Below are positions 54,009-64,000 of a stretch of DNA of 64,000 nucleotides, piece by piece. Made by a program: the position numbers and the translations under genes. Source of the stretch: Eleginops maclovinus. Lineage: Eukaryota; Chordata; Actinopteri; Perciformes; Eleginopidae. The stretch is from assembly GCF_036324505.1 (NCBI RefSeq), contig NC_086349.1, positions 22,654,247-22,718,246 of the forward strand. The letters run 5' to 3'. Each line of letters starts with the position of its first letter. Positions within the stretch are counted from its first letter, which is position 1. The notes beneath the pieces were generated by a model, which did no database searches, was not told where the DNA came from, and worked only from the letters and a program-made list of their open reading frames with translations.

Positions 54009-54760
54009 AATAGCGTGATGATAGGTAGGATGATGGCTTGGTGGGGAATGTTGACTCAAACAGGTGATAGTCGAGGATAATACAGTTTGGACTGAACGGG
54101 AGACTGACTGAAATATTTTCACAAAGATGGAAGGTCAGCTTGTTGATCAAAAGACAAAAACCCCCCCTGCTTTTTGTTTGTTTTCCTATGTGCTTTGTAC
54201 ATCCATCCTGTGTTGTGTGATGTTTAAAACACAGGGGATGTATGAGCTAAGGGTCATGATAAATGAAGAAGAAAATGACTGCTAAACGATGAGTCTTTTA
54301 AATGTAGTGTTTACTGAGAGTTGTGATGTAAATAACACCTGCATGGTTTAAATGTTCTGCTGGTCATTTTGAACGTCTGAAAAGACAAACACAGAAATAG
54401 CATTTGTTATAAAACCTGTAGATAAGTGCCTGTACAATTGACTATATTCCTGTAGTGCTGCATTTTCTCAATGCAATGTTTTCACCTGCTGCGTCTCTCA
54501 GTCGGGGACGACAATCAGTTTCAGGTCTCATTTGTATAAATTTACATTTCCCTCTTCCATACTTAATTACGCACTAAAAAAAAGTAACCCAAATGACATT
54601 AGGCTTAAACTTCAATGAGGTAAATTATGGCAAATGCTTTCGGACCTGCTTAACGGATCTGCCTTAGTAAATCAACGCCTACCGCTTCAAATTAGGATCA
54701 TCAAGCCAAGCATGGAAGCTATAGCTATAACCACTCAGCTCATATTTATTTGGTGCAGTC
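54009..54760 (+). pseudogene. hAT C-terminal fragment, degraded copy A
   Basis: This stretch aligns in order with 58846-59470. Shared blocks include AATAGCGTGATGATAGG, TGCTTTTTGTT, CACAGGGGA, TCATGAT-AATGAA, TTACTGAG-TTGTGATGTAA, GCATGGTT, CTCATTTGTAT, ACCTGCT-AACGGATCTG and TTAGGATCATC, separated by many small insertions and deletions. The partner copy directly follows a hAT transposase N-terminal frame and shows dimerisation-domain-like coding, so this is a second relic of the same transposase end. No N-terminal part precedes it and the frame is destroyed. It lies outside, and upstream of, the left terminal repeat at 55336. I judge the homology strong and its coding origin probable. Confidence 0.65.
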
Positions 54761-55554
54761 ATCAATCTAGAAACATGTAAAAAAAAATGTCTACCATCAA
54801 ACTCTGGGGAAAGTTTCTTAGGAAAACTTTAAACCTTTGCTGACCTTTTTCCTAACTCTAACATCACAGATATGAAAACTTTCAAAGACTGCAGCAACCT
54901 TCCTTCTCCCTCCTCCTACGCACACTCTGTCAAACATACAGGGTGAGATTAAAGGTACTGTCTTCTAGGTTCTGATCTTGCATCAACTGTTCACCTGCAG
55001 ACTGCAAGTCTTTCCAGATCTCTTATGCGTTTCAAAACATCCTTTTCTTTACGTTTTTTGTTAGCTGTTTTCTAGAAATAGAATTTTGTCCTAAGAATAT
55101 GTGACACACATACATTTAGTTTGATCATCCTATCTCTATGTATGGCTTTAGAAACACTTGATAGAGAAAGCATGAGGAAAAATGAATATAGCAAATACTT
55201 TCTAACAGTAATTGAATTTTGTTCTGTTGTTATGGAAACATCGTGGCAAACCAATATAGAGTTGAACAATAATCCAAGATCACTTTTGAGTTACTCTGCA
55301 CACACATTTGGGAATATGGAGTGCCTACCAACACCCAGAGCTGGGCAGTATTTTAACTACATGTATTTGAAATACGTATTTAAAATACTTTTCAGTATTT
55401 TGCATTTTGTATTTTTACAAGATTGGAAAAAATGAAATGTAGTTTGTATTTAAATACTTTGAGGTGCTGTATTTGGGTATTTTAAATACAAAAATACTTT
55501 GCAAAAAACCTTTTTTTTAAATCAGTAAAACTAAGCGAATCACCAGAGATCTTT

Positions 55555-55710
55555 GGGTCAAGACGTAAATCACGTGACACGCCCAATCGAGACTTGAACG
55601 CGACCATTTTTTCTCCGCGACGTCAGCAGTCATCACTACTACAGCAGTGAAGAGGACCTGCACCTACACGGCTCTGTTGCTGGCTTTTCGAGGCATGAAA
55701 CAACACTAAG
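55555..55710 (+). promoter_or_regulatory. Putative hAT promoter and untranslated first exon
   Basis: A CpG-bearing patch with GACGTCAG and CACGTGAC words stands out from AT-rich flanks. It ends CACTAAG/GTGAAATG, a plausible donor at 55711. The transposase exon has an acceptor-like TTTCGTTTGAAATAG at about 57344, so a spliced 5' UTR is likely. A four-codon upstream ORF (ATG TCC CAC TGA) sits just before the transposase start. Confidence 0.35.
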
Positions 55711-56819
55711 GTGAAATGTTTTGTATAAAAAAAATGCTACAGTCTTCCCACACACATTGTCAACAGAATTACACCATAAGCACTAGACTATTTTCGAGTG
55801 TTAGCTTTCTCTTGAATGATGAGTGTTTGATAGGCAGGGGTTGATAAATGACGGTCAGTCAAATTGCTTAGGTCAGCGAAATTGAGCAAGTTTCTGAGAG
55901 TGTAGCCTAGGTAGCTTATCAAATATAGACCAGAGAGGTCAAACATGAATGCTTGACTCGCAAAAGGTAAACTAGTACTAAACGTAAGATATGGTGATTA
56001 AATTAGTCACTCTCACTGAGGACAGTTAGGAGATCCAATTTTAAATTGGATGAAACGGTAGAGGAACACGGCCATATTATTTGATGTTAAACGAGAAAGG
56101 ACCCGTTTCTATGACCCCCAATAAAACAAATAACGCCAGTTTTGTGTTTAAACCCGTAATAGCCCCTGTATCGGCCTAGTGATGTTGTAGGAGCCCTCGC
56201 AGGCATGTTCCCTCCCACGGCAAGACCTCGAGCTGGCGAATTCCTTTTCCACTCGGTACCAAATTCTATTACCAAACGAAAGAATGAGATAGGCTAAACT
56301 GGGCTCATAACAATGTTTTGAGCCCAGAACGATCCATAACTATAACCTGTCAATAAAGTACTTATTTATTTATTGTGAAAAAACGTGAGAAAATTGTGTT
56401 GTTTAGGGGCTTGGGCCACTTGACAAATGTCCATCATAGAGCAGTAGGCTAGGTCTAAGCATTTCTGAATAATATTAAGTCTTCTATGTTGATTCATACT
56501 AACTAATTATATGGAGATTCAGTTCCTGTTAGAGCTCCAACCAAAGCTAGGGAGGATCCTTGAAAACCCACTTTTATATAATCTTAAACTACACATTTAG
56601 CTTCTAAAATCATATTCACACTTGGCTTTTTTTTTTTTTAATAGTCCATTAGAGACCAATACAGTAGGCTGTATTAAGCATTTCTAGGGCATATTATTTA
56701 TTTTATATTTGTATTTATTGAAAACTAATTCAGTATCTGTAGATCACTAGATTTGGAGTCACTGCCTGTTATGGCGCATAGTAGTTAGTTTTGTGCATGG
56801 AGCTTAGCTCAGCTGTTAG

Positions 56820-57132
56820 CAGAGATGTCAAAAGTAAAAGTTAAAAAAAAAAGAAAGAAAAGAAACACAGTTTCCTTCCAACACAGGTAACTTATCTGAG
56901 TAACCAGTAGACCTGTGTACTTGTCTTACGATCAGCTGACTACACTGGTTGGATCAAGTTTGTGGTGGGTCCTTGTTAGATTGTTAGAAGTGTTTTTCAG
57001 TAACAACGCAGTCTATCTATCCCATTAGGTACAATGGAGTAAATGGTCTAACAGCTATGTAATAGGCTACCACGTGCTAGTGTTGTACTTACACCAGAAA
57101 ATGTACTTTTACTTTTACTTTTGACACCTCTG
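56820..57132. mobile_element. hAT MITE, 313 bp, with target duplication
   Basis: The left end CAGAGATGTCAAAAGTAAAA and the right end (reverse complement CAGAGGTGTCAAAAGTAAAA) form a terminal inverted repeat with one mismatch in the first 20 bases. It is flanked by GCTGTTAG and GCTTTTAG, an 8-bp hAT-type target duplication with one change. It has no coding capacity. It is nested in the presumed intron of the larger hAT element, so it arrived later. Confidence 0.9.
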
Positions 57133-57364
57133 GCTTTTAGTTTTTCCACTTCCAAACGCTTTATCATTAGTATCCTAGGTAATATTTCACTTGGCAGGTT
57201 AGAAGAGCCCTTTCATGCAAGTGCATATAGTAGTCAGTTTCGGATTTAATTGTTTTTCCTTTTTTTATGATGTGATTTAAGTGTGTGTCTGTTGAAGAGT
57301 AACTGACTAACAACTTTTTTTTTGACAATTTCGTTTGAAATAGAGGATGTCCCACTGAACTGAG

Positions 57365-58834
57365 ATGAGTGACAATCATGATGATGAAGAGGCGTCAGGT
57401 GAGCCTCAAGCCACCACATCTTCAGAAGGTACCACTGGGCCTAGGTGTGCCATATTGGATGGGAAATTCTTCAAAGTAGTATCTCAAAATCCAAGTGGAA
57501 AGATAGAAGCTGAGTGTCAGCTGTGCACAACCAAGAAAGCCATTATTTGTGGCTCTTATCAAGCAACAACAAATTTCAAGACACATTTGAAAAGAAAACA
57601 CCCAGAGAATCTACAGGAATTTGAAAATTACAAAAAGGAAAGTGCAAGTGGCCAGCAGAAGAAAGCCAAAACATCATTAAGGCAGACTCGTTTGTTTGAC
57701 CATGCTAGCCCAACAATATCACAAAGTAAAGTCGACTCCCTTGTGAAATCCTTTGTTGTCAAAGGAATGCACTCATTAGCCACCGTTGAACAAACAGAAT
57801 TCATCGAGCTTGTGCAGGGACTTCACCCAGGTGCCAATGTAATGTCCAGACGGACACTCGGACGACGGATTGATGAAGAATTTGCAACAAAAAAAGCATT
57901 CCTAAAAGAGACGCTTAAAAATGTTCGCCGTGTTTGTACAACAGTGGATATTTGGTCAACAAAGAAAACCAGTTATTTGGGAGCAACAGTACATTGGATC
58001 AATGGAGACACGCTGGAAAGGCAGTCAGCCGCTCTTGCCGTTAGGCATTTTCCCAGCCCCCATACTTATAACCGAATAGCAGAACTGTTGGATGAGATTC
58101 ACACAGAATATGGGCTGTCTTCAGACACCATTGTGTCTACAGTTACTGATAATGCATCCAACTTTGCAAAGGCCTTTAAAGAGTTCAGTGTCACTGGAAA
58201 AACAAATGACCCAGATGAAGTTGAAGAGCTGGACGATGAGCTGTCCTTCCTGGTCATAGATCCTGAGAGAGAAGAAGCATCTGAGTGTTCCATCATTTTA
58301 CCACCACACCTCCGGTGTGCGACACATACTCTGAGTTTAATCTCAACTACTGATGTCAAGAAATCGATCACTAGCAATGCAACTCTCAGCAGGCTGAATC
58401 ATTCAACGATGGCGAAGTGCTCAGCATTATGGACAGCATCTGGCAGACCAAAGAGTGCTGAAACGCTAGGCAAAGTAATCGAGCAGCAACTCAAGACACC
58501 CTGCATTACAAGGTGGAATTCTCTGCATGACTCCTTGAGTCAGTTGTCATTCTTGCGTGACAAGCTCCCTGATGCCATGACTGCCCTGCAACTTCCACCA
58601 TTCAGGGAAGTCGAACTGGACTACATTGAGGAATTTTGCAGAGTGTTACGACCGATTGCCATCTCAATAGATCGGCTTCAAGGGCAATCTGCATGCTATT
58701 ATGGTGAGCTGTTGCCAACACTTTTCACCATTCAAGCCAAGCTGGAGGATCTGCAAGCATCACAACTTGAGGTACTGCTCACACGTTCTTCAAAGCACCA
58801 TGACAGGGTTCAAAAACGCTTCCACAATTTCTGA
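57365..58834 (+). CDS. hAT transposase, intact N-terminal 489 codons
   Basis: A BED-type zinc finger (C51, C54, H74, H79; CxxCx19Hx4H) binds the transposon ends. A basic linker follows (residues 90-110). The RNase H-like core begins with TVDIWS (first catalytic Asp, D195) and TVTDNASNF (second, D262), then an acidic loop (about 275-300), RCATHTLSLI, and TRWNSLHDSL in the helical insertion. Related ZBED/hAT proteins run to about 600-700 residues and end in a dimerisation domain bearing the third catalytic Glu. Here a TGA after VQKRFHNF removes both. The start ATG is the first in frame after an acceptor-like AAATAG. The frame is undamaged over 1.47 kb, so the decay is young, or the truncated DNA-binding part is maintained. 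It is a transposon gene, not a host gene, as far as can be seen. Confidence 0.85.
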   Translation: MSDNHDDEEASGEPQATTSSEGTTGPRCAILDGKFFKVVSQNPSGKIEAECQLCTTKKAIICGSYQATTNFKTHLKRKHPENLQEFENYKKESASGQQKKAKTSLRQTRLFDHASPTISQSKVDSLVKSFVVKGMHSLATVEQTEFIELVQGLHPGANVMSRRTLGRRIDEEFATKKAFLKETLKNVRRVCTTVDIWSTKKTSYLGATVHWINGDTLERQSAALAVRHFPSPHTYNRIAELLDEIHTEYGLSSDTIVSTVTDNASNFAKAFKEFSVTGKTNDPDEVEELDDELSFLVIDPEREEASECSIILPPHLRCATHTLSLISTTDVKKSITSNATLSRLNHSTMAKCSALWTASGRPKSAETLGKVIEQQLKTPCITRWNSLHDSLSQLSFLRDKLPDAMTALQLPPFREVELDYIEEFCRVLRPIAISIDRLQGQSACYYGELLPTLFTIQAKLEDLQASQLEVLLTRSSKHHDRVQKRFHNF

Positions 58835-59480
58835 TGCATGCCAGCAATAGCGTGATGATAGGGTGATGGTGGACATGTTTGGACTCAAACATGCCATATC
58901 GATATAAGTTGAGAGTTAAACGAGGTGACTACTGAAATCATTTTCACAAGCAGGAAGCTGCTGTTGATCAAGCAGAAAACCTGCTTTTTGTTGTCTAGAT
59001 GTTTGACATCACCGTGAGCACAGGGGAGTATGACGAAGGGTTCATGATCAATGAAAGAAATTTCTTGATACGCTTTAAATAGTTGTTACTGAGTTGTGAT
59101 GTAATAAATGCATGGTTAATTTCTGCTTTTGGTTGCTAAATTGACATATTTATACGTCTGAAAGAAAAAGGCATTATTGTCCTCGTGAGTTTGCTGCATA
59201 TTGACTATATCCCTGTTGGATTGTTTCTCTGCTGTTTGTCCATGCTGTGTCTGCAGTGGCGACTGCCATCTCTGAGTGCTCATTTGTATTTTTTTCCTTT
59301 GTCTTCAATTCTCACAGAAAAGTCCAACATAGCTACTGGCGAGGAAATTTGGCCAATGCTCGACCTGCTAACGGATCTGTAGACACCCCTTCATTTAGGA
59401 TCATCCAAAGCAAAGACTGGTTCACTATATGCTATACCCATGCTGACACTATTTTTGGTGAGATTTAACATAAACTGAAA
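58835..59480 (+). pseudogene. hAT transposase C-terminal remainder, frameshifted (copy B)
   Basis: Directly continues the transposase frame but is broken by many small deletions. Scattered across frames one can still read DVINAW-like, SAHLYFFPLSSILTEKSNI and GEEIWPMLDLLTDL, which match the layout of the hAT dimerisation domain (SxERxFSxAGxILTEKR...). An AATAAA lies at about 59519-59527. The density of small gaps here contrasts with none in the preceding 1.47 kb. It aligns along its length with copy A at 54009-54760. Confidence 0.6.
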
Positions 59481-60486
59481 AATAAGACAACCTGTGGTCA
59501 GTTTTTCTGTGCGTTTTATAAATAAAAAATCACAGGTTTTGTCAGGCCATTCAGATCAGATTTCCCTCCCCTTCCCATGTAATTCTGAGGTTGATCATAT
59601 GAGTGAGTGTCTCAACCAAGGGCTTGAGAACTTGATTTGTAAAGGAGTGCAACATTTTTCTTGACAACCAATCAGGACGGACTAGGCTTAAAGAGAGGCA
59701 CCGATCAAATTGAGCATTTTCAGGTTAATTCAGACAGCCAGTTTTTTTGTTCTTCTACCTTAAAAACAGAGAAGAGAGGAGAGAATTTCAGTTATGCTTT
59801 GGTCTTTGGAAGTGTCCAGATATGTTCATGCAAACACGCAAGATGAAAGATTAGTAAAGCTTAATAAAAAAAGAGTAAGGGCAACTTAATTCAATTGGCA
59901 CATGTTTGAAAGAAACCAAGCTGAAAAACACTTTTAATGGAATAAAATAAATGAGTAGCCTTGCTCAGATAAACTGTGGTAACATCTAAAGTCAGCAGCT
60001 AGAGCTTAGTGAAGAGGTGGAGAGAACAATGTGTGTGGTTGAAAGTGAAGAGGTGAGGTGAGAGGTTGCTTTAATGGTGCTTCATCCTCTCCGTTAACAT
60101 AAAGGTTACAGGTCTGTTTCCCTGCGGCCGTAGGTCTTCATCAACAACCTTGATGAGGTCCTTTACCCGGGCCTGGCTGGCTAAAAGCATTGGGTGTTAT
60201 GTCCACTGGAGTTAAAAGGTTTTGTGATAATGCACAATATATTCCAGGAGACAGCAGTCAGCAATCAGGAAGTTGGCATTCTAATGTTTTTGGCAGAGCT
60301 TTGAGCAAGGCTGGCCTGCTGGCAACTGCAATGAAAAAGCTGTCAAATAAGTAAATGCCGGCTGACCAAGCACTCACAGCGCTTCCATATCCCGCACCGA
60401 GATTTATAAGAAAATCGTTAATTATTTACAAGCTGCCATGGCTGTACCTAGGCTGCACTGCTGTGTGGGTGCGAGGTGTTGCATGA

Positions 60487-60527
<41 letters not shown>

Positions 60528-63500
60528 GTGTGTGTGTGTGTGCATGTCCACGCTCACACATGTGCAGATGCTGACTATGGCAGATTGGCAGGTGAAGCTC
60601 TAATGAACGTCACATCCCAGGGTAAAGTCTTCTCTCTGTAATGTCCTCAGATCTCAGTTCGTGCCTGCCTTTTTAAGATAATGAGGCGAGCGCTTTACAT
60701 TCTCATGACACGATGTGCGTGAACCAGATGGAGAGGAAGTCTTCTGTATCCCTTCAAGGGCCCTTTCAGTTACGTGTAACTGATTTAATCAAGTATAATC
60801 AAATTTTAATCAGGCCTTTGTGTGTCAAGGCGTCTAAGTTGCAAAAGACATGCAGTTTAACTCAATATTACACAAGTCAGGGTATAAGATTAATGCAAAG
60901 AATATCGTCTTTATAGTTCTGTTATATTTCAGAGATAATCACATAGCTTTAAAAAGCAAGTAATGTAAATGTTGGTCTGATTAAATACTGCATTCAATGT
61001 ATTTTTGTGATAGAGCTTCTCACAAAGTTACATTATGGGGACTCCAATCCCATCAACCCAAGTCTGGTTATTATAAACCATGTACTGTTGAGTTAAGGTT
61101 TGCTTTACATGTAATAATCAGGCTAGGATTGGGGTTGGGGTTCTGGCATGTAGTAGTGGTCCTGGTTAAAGGATCAGTTAACTTAAATTACCTTGCAGGA
61201 AATCTTGGGTTGGTATGGTTGATTTCAAATTAAAGGCCTTGTTATTATCGCCACCGTTTAATGTAGCCGGGTAGAAAGAAAAATGATGACCCCTTTTTCT
61301 AATCCATCCAATGAACCTATGCATGGTCTGGGATTGATTGGAAGGACTTGTTGATGTGGCAGCAAATGCTTTCTAGTAATTCAAACACAATCACAGTATG
61401 ACAAAGTAACACGTTGATGCTGACAGGCAGTGCATGCACACTAACACCACATGATTTACTAAACACATTCAGCTGAGAGGTAATTTTCCTCTAAAGAGAC
61501 CTTGAAAGCATTGAATCCCATTTGAAGAAAGTTTTCTCCAATGACCGCACTGTAAAAGAGACACTTATTGATTGCCTTTTTTGCCTGCTTTAGATTGTAA
61601 GCCTCTAAATGCATACTTAATCAAAATATTGTTATTCAGCAGGGGTTATAAATTAGCAGCAGGCCTCATTAGGAAGCAGTGAGGTATGGTCTGAGCTTGG
61701 AATAAATCAAGGCTGCTTGAGTAATGTCAATATCTTCACTGTGAAATGTCTTACCTTTTTTTTCAGAACAGCCCGGGTCTTTTTCTCACAAAGGTTTTCA
61801 GTGCCTGTTTTAAATGTTTTGCCATCTAGAATAAATTGGGCTCACATGCTGTCTTTTTTTTTCCTGGTAAGCTCTATTTTCTGAGCTAACCTGCCCATGA
61901 ATTGAAGTCATTCTGAAATAGTTTGGGCCTTTTGTAGAAGCTCAAGAACTAAGTAACAATGAAGATGTTTTGACAGGGAATGCTTTAATTTCGTACCAGC
62001 CTTATCAGCTTTAATTTGCCCTCTTGTGTACTTGTTGCTGTATTAAACAGGAAAGACTTTGTTGCTCGCTAGTTTTTACCTTTCCCTTTTCGCTTGCTCT
62101 AGTACTTCTAGCTAGTACTTCTAGCTCTTACTGTTAAGTTATGTTAAGTCTAACATCTTGAAGTACACTTAAGTCATATCTGCTTCAACAGCTTCAATGC
62201 ATTTTTCTGCCTCTCACTGTTTCCTGAATAGCTCCGTGCTGTGCTCATGGCTTACAGTTTTAACGCCAATTAAGATGATTCCCTGGCAAACAAAGATAAG
62301 AATAGACAAGGCCGAGTGTTTGTGTCATTGTTTGGAGACAGAAAGAGAACAAAAAAAGAAAGAAGGTAGTCAAAGTGACACACGCCTTAAACGGGACCAT
62401 GAGATTTAAAGTGAAAGACGAGCGGCAAAGTCACAGCTGTGATCGTTTTGAAAGGAGCGTGAGACTAATTTGTCACTTTTTGCAGATTGAACATGAACAG
62501 ATGGTCAGTTGATTTAAATGATCACTCTGTTTTATATAAACATTCCAGTGTTAAAGGGCAACTTAACCTTTTCGTAAACGTCTTACCAGTATCACTCTCC
62601 GACTTTTGGGGAATGTGACCTATAAAATTTAAGGAATGTCCAACTTCTAAATGCAATTTAAAGTGTTGACGTTTTTAATGTTTCCCTGTGTGAATAAGTG
62701 TTATGCTGGAATTGTAGGCAAGCATGGATGTATATTCGCTTCAGCAGAGACTGAACTAGAGCTGAAAGAAATCAATCAAATTCTAATTGTACTACGTATC
62801 TTCTTGAAGTGTGACAAAAGCAAATATTTTCTAAGAATTGTCTCAAGTCAAACGTTATCCTTGTTTTTGTTAATTAAGCTTGAGTCTCCTTCTGGTACGA
62901 TCAAAACATTAGTTTGTAACTCAATATTTTTTTCATATGGACTAATATGATAGCTAAATGTATATTTCAATGGATGACTAGCTGCTCATTTAGAATCTTC
63001 TCCAGCCAGACTGAATAGCAGCTCATTTCTTTGAATTGCAGTGTTGACGTGTGTTAATTAACGTCTGTTGTTTTGGCAATATGGCAACCATTTCTTTTCA
63101 GTTTTGTAAACCCAGCATCTGGCAGCTCAGAGCGCTCTCCGCTTGTTTATTCAAAGTTTAATATTATTAAATCTGTCGTGTGGGAAAATGTAACCAATTT
63201 CAACAGCTCTTTTCTTTAGCTCCCACACAATATACCTATGCATCAGATGAATGTTTTCAGGAAATATAAGAAGGAACGACACACACAAACAAAGACACAC
63301 ACACATGCTTCATAGTTTTATAGTTAGATAACCACCAATCAGGGATTTGCATGAACCAGGCCTTAATCACAATGCCTTTCTGCATCGTTTTACGTACAGC
63401 GAAGAACAACACTGAATAAAACAAATGGGATCATGGTAAACTGCTTGAAAGGTCTTCAGTGTTGATGTCAGCGTTATAATCTGCCAGTCTGTGATGTTTT

Positions 63501-64000
63501 ACACTGAGGGAGATGATGGGAAAAAGATCTAACACTGGTGATTCCAGTCCTGTTATCCTTCAATTTTCAACTTCTGTTTGAAGGGAAAATGTCCCATCTG
63601 TGTCCTTACCGAACACCAAATTTCAGTGTAGCTAGCAATGGCTGCTCTTCATCATCTCAGTCTGTAAGGATGAGAGCAAGATCCTGTTCTCACAGCCGTG
63701 CTTGGAGAATTAAACCAATAAGATATACAATCTTGTTTTGTGTCGCTGTGGCTCCCTCTCAAGCGATGGGCACATTTGAACACTGGGCTAAAAGTGAAGT
63801 TCCCAAATAAAACACTCGGTAGTAGGAATTTCTTTGAGGACAAAAAGTAGCTCGTCTCTCCCTTATCTCCCATGTTCTTTTACAGCCTTCTTTAAAAGCA
63901 TCAGGGGAAATCACTTTCAGCTGGTGTTGTTCAAGAATCTTCTCGCAGAAAAAAAATTATCTTGCTGGCAATTTGTTATTTTATCAACTGGGATTATGTG
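59481..64000. other. Non-coding, nothing recognised
   Basis: No exon, repeat family or RNA gene is supported apart from the (GT)n at 60490. Frames are short and without motifs. Confidence 0.55.
60490..60541. repeat. (GT)n microsatellite, interrupted
   Basis: GT units broken once by TTTGC near 60523. Confidence 0.95.

Larger units (their letters stand above)
55336..59480 (+). mobile_element. hAT-superfamily transposon, right end lost
   Basis: The left end CAGAGCTGGGCAGTATTTTA is a typical hAT terminus, followed by dense AAATAC/GTATTT subterminal repeats to about 55500, the usual transposase-binding region. Next come a CpG-rich promoter-like block (55555-55710), an intron with a nested MITE, and the transposase frame. 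No matching ...CCCAGCTCTG end or copy of the left-flank CCAACACC is seen to the right as far as 64000. The right boundary given is where similarity between the two C-terminal copies fades, not a proven end. As it stands the element should be immobile. Confidence 0.65.

Noticed and set aside
56300..56326. TGGGCTCATAAC / GTTTTGAGCCCA hairpin
   Set aside because: A 12-bp imperfect stem inside the decayed hAT element; not distinctive enough compared with the perfect hairpins reported.
59500..60000. Right terminal repeat of the large hAT element
   Set aside because: I looked for a CCCAGCTCTG-like end and a CCAACACC duplication and found neither, so no right end is claimed.

Overview
The window looks like teleost fish nuclear DNA. 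It is gene-poor and AT-rich, has very long (GT)n/(AC)n tracts, and carries several transposon relics of types familiar from fish genomes: LINE reverse-transcriptase ends, a tRNA-headed SINE, and THAP-type and hAT-type DNA transposons. No species can be named from the sequence alone.

The one host gene I can identify is the first coding exon of an opioid-family GPCR, best matched to the nociceptin receptor (oprl1), at 37307-37515 on the + strand. It has a strong upstream splice acceptor. It encodes a glycosylation-rich N-terminus plus TM1 and stops at a phase-2 donor inside the conserved Arg codon after TM1. A GC/GA-rich 5' UTR-like block ending in a good donor (about 30.66-31.36 kb) is the likely non-coding first exon. 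No exon 2 or 3 is visible, so everything from 37.5 kb to the window end is probably intron of this gene, more than 26 kb long.

Region by region. 1-1.2 kb: nothing coding. 1.2-6.1 kb: a transposon island. It holds a broken + strand gene with a SWIM zinc finger (YqaJ-type companion protein) and a broken - strand THAP/DDE transposase gene, facing each other as in two-gene ISL2EU-like elements. It also has a nested hAT MITE, a LINE tail, a possible RecQ-like first exon and a LINE reverse-transcriptase fragment. 6.1-30.6 kb: intergenic, with microsatellites, a perfect 23-bp hairpin, a coding-like mini-exon, a GC-rich patch and a SINE. 30.6-37.5 kb: oprl1 5' end. 38.2-39.4 kb: LINE end and a 123-bp (AC)n. 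44.7-46.7 kb: six (GT)n tracts in 2 kb. 51.8-53.1 kb: low-complexity and short tandem repeats. 54.0-59.5 kb: a decayed hAT transposon locus. 59.5-64 kb: nothing recognised.

The hAT locus has a left terminal repeat at 55336, an untranslated first-exon candidate, an intron that contains a 313-bp MITE with its own target duplication, and a 489-codon open N-terminal transposase. The C-terminal part is frameshift-ridden, and a second degraded copy of that same C-terminal part lies about 4.8 kb upstream in the same orientation. I see no bacterial or viral genes, CRISPR array, rRNA or functional tRNA. Family names come from memory of motifs and not from a database search.
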